DNA of 64,000 nucleotides from Adiantum capillus-veneris (GCA_014529385.2 CM043953.1:107700549-107764548); one strand, 5' to 3'. Positions 47,340-60,010 are shown, counted from the stretch's first letter. A program made the numbers and translations. Notes: generated from the letters alone by a model not told the origin.

Positions 47340-48640
47340 CTAGAGAAAATCACACTTGGATGCTTTGGCATATAATTGATTTGTTCGTAGCAATTCAAAG
47401 ACCTGCCTCAGATGTTGTAAGTGTTCTTCTTCAGAAGCACTGTATACAAGGATGTCATCGAGAAAAACGATAACAAATTTGCCCAAGTATGGTTTCAAGA
47501 CACTATCCATAAGCGTCGTGAATGTTGCGGGCGCATTGGTTAACCCAAAGGGCATAACCAAAAACTCATAATGTCCAAACCTTGTTCGGAATGCAGTTTT
47601 GGGTATATCAGCAAGTCGAATACGTACTTGGTGATAACCCAACCGCAAGTCTATCTTTGTAAAAATACGAGCATGTGTGAGCTTGTCAAACAACTCATCC
47701 ACGCGTGGCAATGGGTACTTGTTATTCACAATAACCGCATTTAATCCACGGTAGTCTACACACATGCGCATACCACCATCCTTTTTCTTCACTAATAGGA
47801 TAGGAGAAGCCCATGGTGAAGGACTGGGTTGAATAAACCCTCTGCTAAGATAGTCAGCAAGCTGACGTTCCACCTCAGCAGCTTCAGAATAACTCATTTT
47901 GTAGGGTGGTTTACTGATTGGTTTACTGCTTGCAACCACGTCAATGCTATGTTGTACAGATTTTGTTGGCGGTAATCCTGATGGAAAATCATTAGGAAAA
48001 ACATCGTGAAATTCCTTTAATAATTTTTTTAATTCACTAGCAACCTTTGCTTGTTGAGAAGTAGCCATTGGTGGAAGAGATGAGAGAGAAGCATGCGGCG
48101 TTGAGGAATGTTCAACAGATTCAACATTGGAAAGAAAATGACACAATGAGTAACACAAGAAAACTTCATCTATTTCATTATCAGAAACGAGCTTCATAAG
48201 ATCTACTGTACATATCAGTGGTGAGGAAGGCACATCCTTCTCTCCTAACAACAATGCATGTGAGCCATGGGATTCAAACATCAAGCTGTTGTGCTCGTAG
48301 CTATGCTTCAGTGATGGTCCTAGGCTATGCAACCAGTCCGTACCAAGTACCACATCTACCTTCTCCATATTCATAACCTGAGAATCCAAGGATGTGGAAT
48401 AGCCTTGTATTTCCAACGGCACAGCTCTAACTTGAGTATCCCATATTTCAGCATCATAACCATTCATCATTGCTACCAGCGGTGGGAACTCGGAGTTTGG
48501 GGCAATTTGAGTTTTTTCACTAGTCCATAGTTAATGAAATTGTGAGTAGCACCGTCATCTACCAAGATGCGCACCTTTTGCCCTTGAAGAGATCCATGCA
48601 TACGCACTAACTCATGTGGACCAAAGGTCTATTGACACAT
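47340..48640 (-). pseudogene. Gypsy 2 protease and reverse transcriptase
   Basis: Near 48590-48530 the minus strand gives [17 protein letters not shown], the protease active site with DDGA for DSGA. After a frame break, 48470-47340 (376 codons) starts in the protease C-terminus ([14 protein letters not shown]). It continues into [58 protein letters not shown] and [12 protein letters not shown] (catalytic FLDD). It ends at KASKCDFL with a stop, after which the frame resumes as EIHYLGHVIS. This is the longest intact RT block of the element. Confidence 0.9.
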
Positions 48641-48681
48641 GGAAGCTGTGATACAGCATTCATGCACCACCTCGGTGTGTG

Positions 48682-49211
48682 TTACTTACACCGTAAGAAA
48701 TCGTGAGGAAGACTCAAGAGGCAGCAGTTGCACCGTGTGCACTGCTTTCTCCTTGCCGTGAGCAGCAGATTTCCCCTTGGGACAATCCTTTTTGCCATGT
48801 CCGCTTCCCAAGCATTGAAAGAATAACTTCTCTTTTTTAGACTTCTCAAATTCCTCAGGATAGAGAGCACCACGAGACCCCTTGGGTTTTTTAGCTGCTT
48901 CAGAATTGGCTACTATAAATTTTCTTTTATTGTGTCCATACTGTGTGCGTATATTACCATGTGTATTAGCAGGCACGTGATTATTATGTGATTTATTTTC
49001 ATCTGGATCATCATGAATATGTGCTTTCACTATGGCCTCCTCAAGTGTTTTAGGGTGCTGAGTCTTGACGTGCTTCTTAAGCTTGGGAGTCAAACCACGG
49101 ATAAACCCACGTACTTGCTAAAAGGTGTCTAGCCCTTCCAACTTTCAAGCAATGATGGGTGTTGGCGCACGGAACACGTGCCTCAAGCCGTCCAATTTTG
49201 ATATGCCTCAT
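48682..49211 (-). pseudogene. Gypsy 2 gag, C-terminal part
   Basis: Reads VRGFIRGLTPKLKKHVKTQH, then a basic, Asn/His-rich stretch and FFQCLGSGHGKKDCPKGK, a CCHC zinc knuckle whose first cysteine is lost (FF-C). Near 49140-49170 earlier gag residues appear through a stop (HPSLLE, LEGLDTF). At 49211 it meets the duplicated CTCAT and the left LTR of gypsy 3; the rest of gag is at 62766. Confidence 0.82.
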
Positions 49212-49514
49212 TGTTAACTCTCACGCACATTCCTATCACCTAAGACGGATGTTGTATTATTTATTTGGTAGAGTCAGGTACCGGGCTTGTCGGTCCAATA
49301 GGAAAAGGGTAAGAGTCATCGCTGATGAGAGGCGCACTCTAACTGGAACATTGAAGGGATTAGTTGGCTAAGCATGCGTGCCCAAGTGTGAATGAGGCGA
49401 ACTCATATAAAAGTCAACTAAACCTAAAATTCACTTATCTCTCATTTGTGCAATTGAAGAGTGCTCTTGCTGCATCTCCATCTTCTTCTTCTTCATCTCC
49501 TTGTGTATGTGTGT

Positions 49515-49578
<64 letters not shown>

Positions 49579-49817
49579 GTGCGATCGAGCATTGCGGTGG
49601 CATGACGACGGCGAGGCGGTTGAGCACGGCGTGCGGCATCTCCCTCTTCTTCGCAACAAGGAATCCTCCACGATAGCAAGCGTAGAGCGGTGAGTGACAC
49701 ACCATCGTCTTCTTTGAGCTTACTAGTTTAAGCTAGTTGCGTGCTTGGAGCCATCTGTGGCTCGCACACAGTGTATTGGCAAGTTCCTTGCATTGACACG
49801 TGCGACAGACGTGCACA
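49212..49817 (+). repeat. Left LTR of gypsy 3
   Basis: 606 bp, TGTTAACTCTCACGCAC ... GACGTGCACA. It has CATATAAAAG (TATA) at 49404-49413, a TCTTCTTCTTCATCTCC tract, and a GA run at 49518-49558 about 110 bp downstream of the TATA box, so inside the predicted transcript. Confidence 0.93.
49404..49413 (+). promoter_or_regulatory. TATA box of gypsy 3 left LTR
   Basis: CATATAAAAG, conserved in the right LTR at 62319-62328 with the same flanks (AGCTCATATAAAAGTCAG there). Confidence 0.65.
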
Positions 49818-49838
49818 TTTTTGGTTCCACTACCGGGG
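49818..49838 (+). other. Primer binding site of gypsy 3
   Basis: TTTTTGGTTCCACTACCGGGG directly follows the LTR end GTGCACA. Position and the opening TTTGG with a CCGGGG end match the plant gypsy pattern TTTGGCGCCGTTGCCGGGG. Which tRNA primes it is not determined. Confidence 0.8.
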
Positions 49839-50701
49839 AAATGCCATACACTAAGCTTGAGTGGCACTCTGTACTTCTTTGTGGTGCAATTTCAATTATA
49901 GGAAAGGTAGGGAAGGAAGGTGTGTGTGTTGAGAAGAAGGATTTTGTTTTGCTACTGTGTATTTCTTTATTAATGAAGTTTTGAAAGGTACTATGTTTTC
50001 TCTGTGATAAGGTGTTAGTATTAAAGTTGTTAGTTATGTGTAATGTAAAGTACAGTAAGTAGGAAGTAGATCTGTTAGAGCTAATGAAGTGTGTTAGTGT
50101 GTAACAGTAGGTGTATTAGTTGTAAGTAGGTAGGTAGAGTGTGTATGTGCTCGCGCACAGGCCGCGATGACCTTATCCCCCCCCCCAAAAAAAAAGGTAG
50201 GACTAGGATCCAGAATATCTCCCACACCCAAGCCCAAGCTCACGCTCAGGCTCAGGCCTTAGTCGCCTCTTAAAACTACGTATTTTAGCTTCAGACGTAG
50301 CTAAAAATCGACTTTTTAAAGGACCAACAGAGCTTCAGGTGACCGAACGTTGTGCTGTAAAGCACACCACGACCCTCTGAGTGATACGCTCGTTTTGAGC
50401 TATCACACACTTTAATAAAAAATCCGATCATTAAAAAACATAAAAGAACGAATGAAAACGTACGCCCAAAAAAGTAAGCGGTTAACCTTTGAGGTTATTT
50501 GCCGACGCTTGTAGGGTGCCAAAGGCACATGCATCTGCACTCTGGTTGTGTGCTAGAGACGGAGAAACTGGAGAGAATTTCGACTTACGCGAGTTCTCAA
50601 TATCCACCTACCTTAGGTTCCGGGCCCTCGGCGGGGACCCAAGGTAGTACAAACAAGACCCGAACATAGCGGCTAGTGACTCTTCCTCTGACTACGACAT
50701 C
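49839..50701 (+). other. Gypsy 3 untranslated leader
   Basis: GT- and TA-rich sequence with no sustained reading frame, including a C/A homopolymer junction at 50178-50197. It is the expected leader between primer site and gag. Confidence 0.55.
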
Positions 50702-53624
50702 ATGGAGGGTTTCCCAATGCCTAATCCTGATAGCTCAAGCCAAGACATGCATGCCATGGGCCCGCGGTCCAGGCCGAGCGCGCTTAGCCGCTTGAAGGAA
50801 ACCTTTAGTAGAGCCACTTGCTCCGAACATGGAGCTAGTGATGTAAATGAGGAGGGTGGGGAAGTAAATTCTCCATTGATGACCAACATAGATCATATGC
50901 CCTTAGAAAATGTGCACGTGAATACTCCATTCACTGCACCCCCTGACTCTTCAAAGCTATTCCCCTCCGAAGTTATATTACCTGATGGTAGAAGCCTTGC
51001 CGAAGTGCAAGAGGTTGAGCGATATATCATTGCGGCTAAGGAAAAGAAAATCGAGAGCTTACGCAAGGCGGAGCAACAAAGAGAGTTAAAAGCAAAAGCT
51101 CCTATGTCAATATCCTTGCTAGGAGAGCAATCGAGTGCTCTTGACTTAGCAACCGCTAAGAGCCAACCCCTAGAAATCAACATTGCATCTAGCTCAAAGG
51201 ACACCCCTAGCACCTCAATCCTAGATGGAGCATTCTTAAATGAGAACTGGGAGTACGAACTACAAACAGAAACTTTAACCGACCTATACACAGGTCACAC
51301 CATATCACGTGGGTTGGTTAGATGCCCTACAATCAACAATGGGTGCTACTAGTGTGGAGGATCAACAACAAAGAGTTTGTGAGGTCATCCATAGGGTCAT
51401 TGAGTTAGAGAGACATAACAAGGGGATCCACATGCCTTCAACGGGTTTCATGAGATTCTTGGATACAGGGAAGGCTAAATAACCAACCTTATTGCAAATG
51501 GAGACTCCCTCGGTAAGTCCGATGGATCCTGCATATGTTGTTTCGCCAGGGGTCTGGGTGCAATTTGAGCCCACAAGTGATAGCTTTACCTTTCCAAGTC
51601 TAGCTCATATTTCCCTTGATGACACCACGGCTACCATGCCTACCAATGATGGGCATGCCTAGAAACACGCCATGGATCTCATTTGTTAGTAAAGCACCAC
51701 TACATGGTAGCTCAATGCTTGCAATAGTACCTACAAGTGTGTACCAATCATATGCACCTATGGGTCATCGCACTCATGTAATCCCTACCCCTCCCATTGT
51801 TTCAACTACCTATGCTCCACAACCACAATACCCAAGCTCTTATTTCCATGGGACTATACCGGCTAGCATTAGCATGTCACATCCGACGTCTGCTATGCCT
51901 AGGGACACACATATGAAGATTGGGCCACCATATGGCACAACACCGTACCAAACGTGGAATCCAAGGGCTTCCTATGCGCCAAGCCCAATGCCAATACCTA
52001 CTCCACATGTAGTCTCTGGAGTACCTTCACCCACGGTGCCTGCTCACTCAGGTGACTTGGCAACATTTGCTCAAGCTATTGGTCGATCTATTGCTGAGAA
52101 TATGCGTAACACGCCTGATAGAGAGCCTAGAATTAAGGTAGTACAAATAGCCAAGCTCACACAAAAATTTAGTGGAGACGGGGATGTGAGAAAGCATATC
52201 GAAGTGTTTGAACAAATATGCGATTCTCTAGGAGAACACAATGACCTGCATAAGATAATGCTTTAAGCTTAACCTTAAGTGGGAAGGCAAGGGATTGGTA
52301 TAGAACCCTAAGGGTGGAAGAAAAAATGATTTACCCTACTCTTAGGAGACTATTCTTGAAAGAATACATACGAGAGGGAGTGCTTTGGAGTGTAGCCTCT
52401 CAGCTCCAGAAAGCCCAACGAGAGGAAGGAGAGTCGGTGAGAGACTTTATTAGTCGCTTGAAGCATTTGAATTCTCGTTGTAATCCAAATGAGTGCTTCA
52501 ATAATAATCAATTGCTTGATAGATTCATTAGGGGGTTACGACATGAGGATATTCATAATGTCCTAGTCATTAGAGGTATCACCACTTGGGAAGCAGTCAC
52601 CACCAATGCGATCCAATTGGAGGATAATTTAATGATTCAAGGAGAAAGAGTGTCTGTTGAGCCTAAATCTATTAGCTCGCAAGCATCAGGGCATCAGCCA
52701 ATGACCCTAAAGCCTATTGCTAAGGAGCCAAAGATATCTGAGATGACTTTAGCATATCTCACCAAGGCTATTCAAGAGAGTCTTAGAGACAATCGTGCTC
52801 CACAAAAAAATCATATGTATCCAAGAAGGGAGCAAAAAAGGTGCTCAATATGATATGGACCGCATAGGACCAGTGAATGCCCTACTTTTAGAGTAAAATT
52901 CAATGGGAACTACAATGCCTGTGGGAGGTATGGTCATCAAGCTAAGGATTGCATAGTATTTAAGCGCGCGATGGCCAATAGGCCAACCTTAGCATGGACA
53001 GACACACCTCGAGTGCCTGCATTGATGGCAGCCCCACCTCTTGAACAAATAGCACAACACATGGTCCCTAAGGCCCAAAATGTTGTTCAAACAACACCCT
53101 TACCACCTCCAGTGCTAGGACCGCAACCACCACATCCGAGAATCACTTATGTGAATCAAGTGGGTTGTGAGTCATCCATTGCTTGTTTGGAAGGCTGTGA
53201 GGAAGATATAGATCGTAATATTGCCTATGGGATGGATGTGCTTGAAGAAACTCCACAATACTACATGGAGGACTATTGGGGACAAGTCAAACTTGTCTAT
53301 CAGGTAGCTGCTCTTGCCGCAAGAGGCCAAAATATCAATTACACTGCTAAGAGACCACCTCTTCAATGCTATGAGTGTGGAGGTCCACATCATGTGGCCG
53401 AGTGTCCTATTAGGCTACAAAAGAACGCCACACTAATGCAAACCAATCAAGCGAGCACGTCTACAATGCTGATACTCATGTGTAATCAATGTGGCATAGA
53501 TCATTTGATTGCCCAACGTCCAAATAATCCAAATGCACCGAAGATCACGCCATTAAACTTGATTAAGGTTACCAAGGAGCCATCACAAAGTACACCTGTG
53601 GTACCAGTAAACGTACTCACATGA
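50702..53624 (+). pseudogene. Gypsy 3 gag with two zinc knuckles
   Basis: A start at 50702 (MEGFPMPNPDSSSQDMHAMG) opens 216 codons of acidic N-terminal sequence. After shifts near 51350 and 51480 a Pro/Tyr-rich segment (51616-52050) leads to the capsid domain: LTQKFSGDGDVRKHIEVFEQ, a stop region at 52265, then YPTLRRLFLKEYIREGVLW, EGESVRDFISRLKHLNSRC and LLDRFIRGLRHEDIHNVL. Knuckle 1 near 52915 reads CGRYGHQAKDC. Knuckle 2 at about 53366 reads CYECGGPHHVAEC, with a third imperfect CNQCGIDHL. About 950 codons in total, unusually long for gag. Broken by several stops. Confidence 0.85.
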
Positions 53625-54371
53625 TCGATGCTCCAAAAATAAAATTATGTTCTTGAGGAAAGAGACACGACATCAATTGTCCAATCTCAGAAAAAGAAGA
53701 AAACACGAAGGAAGAGATCACAAAAAGCAGCGAAGTCAGACCCCAATTCAAAGACCAACATAGGGATTGGTGACGACCCCGTATATATGAACGACATTGA
53801 AGAGGATTCTGATTCAGGTGAAACCATGGAGACCAAAACGACCACTAAGATAGAAACCAACAAGGAAGATCTTCATGAGCCACAATGACCAGGATCCAAG
53901 AAGAAGATAGGAACTTATCCAAACCCTACAAAGGAGATTGAGCAAGTCAAGCAATTAAGGATTTTGGTAGAAGATACCCAAAGGGATCTAGAACCAGCAC
54001 CTAGGCAAATCCAAATTACAGACACCGTGTTCCCTACGCAACAACAACCTCACCAAGTCCATAGACCCTTAGCCATACCTAGTGTCATCCAAGAAGAAAG
54101 TGATTTAAAGTCATGGGAAAGTGGACTTGATGAAAAGAATGTTTACAGAGGGACTACCTGATCCTATTGAAGAAATGGAGATCCCATCTTCCCCACGTCA
54201 AGGGTCTGAAGTCCAAAAGGTGTCGTAAACATTGCCAAATTGATGGATTTCATGTCTACAGAAGTTAGAACCACCATCATGTCCAAACTATATAAAGACC
54301 CTGAGCTAGTCTCAACTCTTTGAGCCTTCCTCAATGGAGAACTAAAGTTTGGGCTACCACAATTTGCACAG
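53625..54371 (+). other. Gypsy 3 linker between gag and protease
   Basis: A charged, low-complexity coding remnant in mixed frames (KKKKTRRKRS-like, then acidic NDIEEDSDSGE, then Gln/Pro-rich). It has no recognisable domain. Confidence 0.5.
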
Positions 54372-54833
54372 ATGGATGTAGCTGGGGAGATGCGAATAGA
54401 GGAGGAACACTTAGATCCACAACCCAACCTAAATGAGAACCTTGTTATAGAAATACCCGTTAACAAGTTGGGACAATACTTTGAGGGTGATGAATCCAAT
54501 GCGACCCTACCAATCACTATGAAGGGATTAACTGTGAAGGGAATCCTTGATGGTGGCGTTGGGGTTAGCATTGTGACTAAAAATTGCTTGGAAACTATGG
54601 GAAGGCCTCACCTTGCGACCACAACCATAGTAGCGAAGATGGCCAATAGGTCTATTGTTAAACCTATTGGGATGCTAGAAGATCTCAAGATCAAGGTCTT
54701 TGGACATAAAATAAGGATTACCTTCATTGTTATGGATTTCTCCAAACACACTATGGCATCGGAGATGATCTTAGGACGTCCTTTCAAAAGGGAAGCAAAA
54801 ATGGTGCATGACTGGTCTAAAAACCATGTCTAG
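54372..54833 (+). pseudogene. Gypsy 3 pol protease (DGG type)
   Basis: 153 codons. The active-site strand is VKGILDGGVGVSIVTKNCL, with DGG where DSG/DTG is canonical, followed by IGMLEDLKIKVFGHKIRITF and the second conserved strand MASEMILGRPF (ILGRPF). This is the normal position of the gag-pol protease, between gag and RT. The alanine after DGG is valine here. An acidic linker of about 1 kb separates it from RT. Confidence 0.88.
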
Positions 54834-55811
54834 TTGCAGTTCCAAGATTCTGTCATTCGAGTGGATCTTGTGACTAGTCGAGCACATCCTCTAGGAACAT
54901 GTTTATAATTGATCATAGATCTGACACCACAGTTCACTCGGCCCCATTGTAGTATTGTTACACGTGTAAAGCGAACACTGATGTTGGGGAAGATTCTCCT
55001 TATATGGATGTACTACCTGGGATGACTGAGCCGGACAATGTGGATTGGGTCCACCTAGCAGCAACCATAGACACTTGGGGAAATAGGGGGATGACCTGGC
55101 TAACACCTGAGGGGGCTGAAATGCCCCCACTCGTACCCATAAATATGCTAGAAGCAATGCATATAGCTTCTGATGACCTACAAGATGAAAGTTTGACTGG
55201 CAATGGAACCAGTAGCGCCTCACTAGACTATAGCCCACACGATTTGGGGTCAGAATCATCAATTGAAATTGACTCTGAGGAGGAAGAATCTGAGTTTAAG
55301 CTTAGTGAAAATGTGGGGACAAACCATTCAGGGCCCAGTGGTACCCCTAGCTGACAATCTATCCAAGGGAGCAGAAGACACAAGAAGTGATTCATCTAGT
55401 GACTCTTCACTAGAGATCGGTTGTAATCGAAAATTAGACAAGAAGAGTAAGAGATATAAGAGGCGACGATATTGAGCAAATATGCATGCTAGAATAAATG
55501 AAAAGAAATCTACCACAGAATGGCTTAATTATATAGGGGCATGTGATGCTCATCGAAGGTTGGTAGATAACTGGGGTGAATACCTTCAAAGCGTTATGTG
55601 GTGTAGTCCACAACCCATTGACATCGCACAACTAGAGGCTACAGAGAAGCCAAAATTGGGCCGTACCCTAAGGAGACGACAAAATCGAGAGTTAGCTCAA
55701 CAACAAAAGGAATCGGAAGTGAAATCACAGTCCACAGAACAATAGGACCCCACAAACTTACACCCTGCACCTAAACATTTCAAATCCTATACCACAGAGG
55801 AACGTAAGGTT
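54834..55811 (+). other. Gypsy 3 acidic linker between protease and RT
   Basis: Broken frames (55004-55354 and 55482-55745) are rich in Glu, Asp and Ser (IEIDSEEEESEFK), then Lys/Arg/Gln-rich (RTLRRRQNRELAQQQKESE). They look like a disordered spacer rather than a domain. Confidence 0.5.
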
Positions 55812-57553
55812 GTGTATACAAAGGCTCAAAGAAAACCTATCGATGGGAGCAATGGAGTCTATGACGGTCCAACGATAGTTAAGGAAATAGAGTTATCAGA
55901 CCCAAGAGAAGAGTCCAAACCTGTTTTCATTGCCCAAGATCTGACAGAGACTGAGGAGTGTGTACTTAAAGAACTTCTCAAGGAATTCACGGATATATTT
56001 TCCTGGACATATCATGATATGAAAGGTGTTCTACCTTCTGTGGTGCAACACACAATCCCCATGAATAGCATGGCTAAACCAGTTCAGCAACGACCCTACC
56101 CAATGAATCCTAAATATGCAAAAATCGTTCAAGAAGAGATTGAAAGGCTTGTGGAATGCGGATTCATGTACCCTATTGAGCATCAGAATGGGTGTCTCCA
56201 ATAGTGATTGTGCCAAAAAAGAATGGGAAACTCAGAGTGTGCGTGGATCTCAAGAAGGTCAATGCCGCCACTAGGAGGGACCATTACCCCTTGCCATATT
56301 CAGAACATGTGCTTGAAAGAGTTGTAGGGAAGGAAGCTTATAGCTTTTTAGATGGGTACTCTGGCTACAATCAAATCACAATTGCACTGGAGGACCAAGC
56401 TAAAACAGCCTTTATAACCGAATTTGAAGTGTTCGCATTTTGTGTTATGGCTTTTGGCTTAACCAATGCCCCTGCTACCTTTCAAAAATTAATAAACACT
56501 GCTTTTAGAGAATATTTGAGGGAGTTTTGTGAAGCTTTCTTAGATGACCTTTGTGTTTATTCCTCTTGGAAAGAACATCTATCATGCTTACGAAAAGTGT
56601 TTGAGAAGTGTAAATTGTATCGCATCTCCTTAAACCCTTTCAAATGCCAATTTTGGGTTAAACATGGAGTCATTTTAGGACATATAGTGTCTAAAAATGG
56701 GATTTTCATAGATGAGAGCAAAATTAAAGCCATTGCTAAATTGCCACCACCTACAAACTATAAAGGAGTTCAAAAGTTCATGGGCCATGTTGGTTATTAC
56801 CAACGGTTTATTTTAAACTTTGCCGAGATAGCTCGTCCTTTGTACAAGCTTCTTATTGAGTTCCAATGGACTGCGGAGTGTGACCACGCTTATGAGTCAT
56901 TGAAAAAGACCTTGACTAGTGCTCCTATTGTACGAGTGCCTGATTGGAATGTAATTTTCCATGTGCATATTGATGCATCGAACTTTGCTATTGGGTGTGT
57001 TCTAGCTCAACTAGGAGAACATAAACTGGACTACCCCATTAGCTTTGCAAGTCGTCAATTGAATGATGCCGAGAGAAACTACACCACTACAGACCGAGAA
57101 GGTTTAGGTATGATTTATGCAGTGAAGAAATTTTGCTACTACCTTCTGGCCAACAAGTTTGTGTTCTATGTTGATCATCAAGCCTTGTTGTATCTAGTAA
57201 ATAAACCTTGTTCCACGGGAAGAATTATATGATGGTTGTTAATTCTCCTTGAGTTTGATTTTACCATTGTGGTGAGACCTGGTAAAAGACATGTCATGGT
57301 GGATCATTTGTCTCGCATACCCAATGGTGAAGCCCCTACTGGAGTCGATGATGAGTTGCCCGATACTTCTCTTTTCCTAGTAGAAACCATACCTGAATGG
57401 AGTGAGAAGATTGTGAACTTTCTAGTTAATGGTTTTCCACCCAAAGAGCTTCGTAAAGACATAGCTCAAAAACTATTAAAAGAACGTGAACCTTACTCTC
57501 TCATTGTAGAAACTCTGTACAGGCTAGGGAAGGATGCTATTCTTAAACGTTGA
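55812..57553 (+). pseudogene. Gypsy 3 reverse transcriptase and RNase H
   Basis: 55812-56204 is the RT N-terminus (FTDIFSWTYHDMKGVLPSVV, QQRPYPMNPKYAKIVQEEIE). One frame step leads to 56192-57232: [55 protein letters not shown] and the catalytic EAFLDDLCVYSS (FLDD). GHIVSKNGIFID and FMGHVGYYQRFILNFAEIA form the connection. RNase H follows: HVHIDASNFAIGCVLAQL, TTTDREGLGMIYAVKKF and FVFYVDHQALLYL (catalytic D, E, D kept), then a stop and ILLEFDFTIVVRPGKRHVMV, DHLSRIPNGE. It is almost intact, with two breaks. Confidence 0.93.
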
Positions 57554-58734
57554 GCCCGGAGGATGAGTATTTATACATACTGCAAGAAGCCCACATGGGT
57601 ATAGTCGGAGGACATTTCTTAGGGGAACTAACAACTAGAAAGGTGTTGCAATCAGGCTATTGGTGGCCTACCTTATTCAAGGATGCATCACTTTTTGCAA
57701 AAAGATGTGATGAATGCCAACGTTACAAGATCACACAACGAGAGGATAGGATGCCCTTACATCCTGTTAAAGTGACTCGACCATTTGAAAAATGGGGTTT
57801 GGACTTTGTAGGCCCAATTAGTCCGGCAGCTCGTAGCACTCAATCTTGATATATTATCATTGCCACTGACTATGTGACAAAGTGGGCGGAAGCCAGGGTG
57901 GCACGTAAGGCCCATGCGAGGTCAACTGCCAAGTTTCTCTTTGAGAAAATTATTACAAGATTTGGTTGTCCCTTTGAGATTGTGAGTGACGATGGTACTC
58001 ATTTTATAAATGGAGTAATGAAAGAAATCACTACCAACTTTATGATAGCTCACCATAAGTCCACACCTTATTATCCACAGCAAATGGCCAAGCTGAGAGC
58101 ACCAACAAGACCTTAATCTCTATCTTGACCAAAACGGTGGAAGCTCATTGCACAGATTGGGATTTAAAGTTTACATCAGCTCTATGGGCTTATCGTACTG
58201 CGTACAAAGTTTCCATTAACTGCACACCATTTAAGATGGTGTATGGCCAAGAAGGGGTTATGCCATGGGAGTTTGTTGTTCCTAGTCTTCGAGTAGCTTC
58301 TCAAGAAGGTTGGGATGGTAACCCTTAGTTGAGTGATTATATATCCTTGAAAGGCTAGATAAAGAGAGGCAATTAGTGCTGCAAAATGCACTTGTGGAGA
58401 AAAATAGGAGGAAGAAATGGTTTGCCGTCATCTAAAGAACAAAGATATCAATGTTGATGATAAAGTCCTTATATATGGAGTGCGTAACGAAAAGAAAAAG
58501 TTAAAATATGCGGGAAAAGGACCATATAGAGTATGTGAGATCACCCCACAAGGAACCATTTGTGTGGAGACTCTTGATGGAGTTGAAACCATTGGATTCC
58601 TCAATGGGAGCAAATTTAAAAGATACTATGATCCTTTAAGCCAAGAGGAGCTACGTGCCATCCATACAAAAAAGGCAGCCAAGGCACAAACAGAATTGAA
58701 GAAGATACAAACTCAAGCTGAGGCTAAGGAGTGA
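57550..58734 (+). pseudogene. Gypsy 3 integrase
   Basis: The zinc finger reads EAHMGIVGGHF ... CDECQRYK. The core shows KWGLDFVGP (first Asp), FEIVSDDGTHF (second Asp) and HHKSTPYYPQQ, where one frameshift obscures the QNGQAEstn segment with the catalytic Glu. ALWAYRTAYK follows. The C-terminal domain at 58417-58734 has DKVLIYGVRNEKKKLKYAGK, GPYRV (GPY/F) and NGSKFKRYY. Stops at 57847 and 58328 interrupt it. No chromodomain follows; instead a new open frame starts within a few bases of the integrase stop. Confidence 0.92.
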
Positions 58735-59317
58735 CAACACGAGAGGCTAACCTTGGAGTCACACATGAATTCCACATTGAAATCGACGAGGATTGGTTGG
58801 ACTCTGACACACCTCTACGATACCCTATTGAGCTAAATAGCACCTATAGAAAAGTGCTATATAACGCCTTATTGGACACGGGTGCTAAATATAATTTGCT
58901 ATCATATGGGGTGTGGTGTCAGTTAGGGAAGCCACCTCTATCTGAGAGTATTATCCAAGTCCTGGGGCTTCATTCCATGCGACACCACATAAGAAACATT
59001 TCCAAAATTACACCAAAGGTAGTTTTGGAACTGCGGTTTTTGGAATCTGACACACTTTTATCAGTTATGACAATGGGGTTGTAGCTCAAGACTTTTTGGT
59101 AATGCCTGTTGGAACTATGGAGGGTAATATAAACCTAAGACGCATGTGGATGATAGCCACCAAATGCACTATTGATTGGGGGACATGGGGTGTCACAACA
59201 CAGAAACCAACTCTTAGCCCTGCCACTCAAGCCATAGTCCCTGAGATATTGCCTCTTAAGAAAATAGAACCCAAAACATTAGAGGTTGAACCATATGTCT
59301 CCATATCACAACTCTAG
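58722..59317 (+). pseudogene. Second retropepsin-like domain downstream of integrase (gypsy 3)
   Basis: Frame 58722-59084, one step from the integrase frame, reads VLYNALLDTGAKYNLLSYG, a canonical aspartic-protease active-site strand (DTGA), then VVLELRFLESDTLL. After one frameshift near 59072 it continues NGVVAQDFLVMPVG and INLRRMWMIATKCTIDWG, which fits the second retropepsin motif (IxLGRxW) with G changed to R. Total about 150 residues, a normal length for the fold. The element already has a DGG protease before RT, so this is an additional domain. It may be a protease, or a non-catalytic retropepsin fold. No ATG opens the frame near 58722. Identification of the fold is by motif only. Confidence 0.65.
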
Positions 59318-60010
59318 AGCTTCATTTGATGTAGTTGAAATAAAGCTTGAGACACACAAGACCCATCCCAATATAACAAAGAAAACATACAAGTGGGTCC
59401 CTAAAGCTTCTTTAGCAACCATAGCAGTGCTAAAAGACAGGAGCCTGGTAAGAGAGGTCCCATTCGCCCCAAGAAATATAAAGAAACGTTGCGTTGGATT
59501 CCTAAAAAACTATTGAAAGCCCAAGGCTACTATGAAGGAAATGATCAAATCTGGGTGCCAAAACGTAAATTGTGCTCTTACTTGTCAACGGGCCCATGTG
59601 AGCTCAATCCTGTGGCTCCAAAACAAATTGAAGATCGCGGAAAGGAAAAAATCACGGAATGCTACATACCTGCTCCAGAGCTAGTTTGGGTACCAAAGAA
59701 AGAACGAGTTGTTACACCTAGCTCAGGAACAGGGAAATCAAATGAAGCTTCTTGCTCTTCATGTAGTTCCTATACAGAAATAGAAGCTTCGACACAACAT
59801 ATCCATACAAGCAAGAAAGAGTTTGCACCTCCCGTTGTAAGTTCACTACCTACAACAATGTTGCAAATAAAATCATGGGAGAGTACCTTACCACCCTTGC
59901 AACTAGATGAAACGCATACGGCGGTCGAAAAATATTGGTTAAAGCCTTCACCTGTAACAACTTGGAACAACTGGTTTCAAAGGGTGACGACATCATTCCA
60001 AAAGATATGA
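59286..60010 (+). pseudogene. W(V/I)PK-repeat coding region of gypsy 3
   Basis: This continues the extra 3' coding region. Four tryptophan motifs are read: YKWVPKASL (W at 59394), LRWIPKKLL (59495), QIWVPKRKL (59552) and LVWVPKKER (59687). The first is in one frame and the other three in another, so a frameshift lies between. The rest is Ser/Thr-rich, with SCSSCSSYTEIEAS, and ends with LKPSPVTTWNNWFQRVTTSF. No domain is recognised. The regular W-aliphatic-P-K spacing with basic residues suggests short linear binding motifs (inference). Confidence 0.55.
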
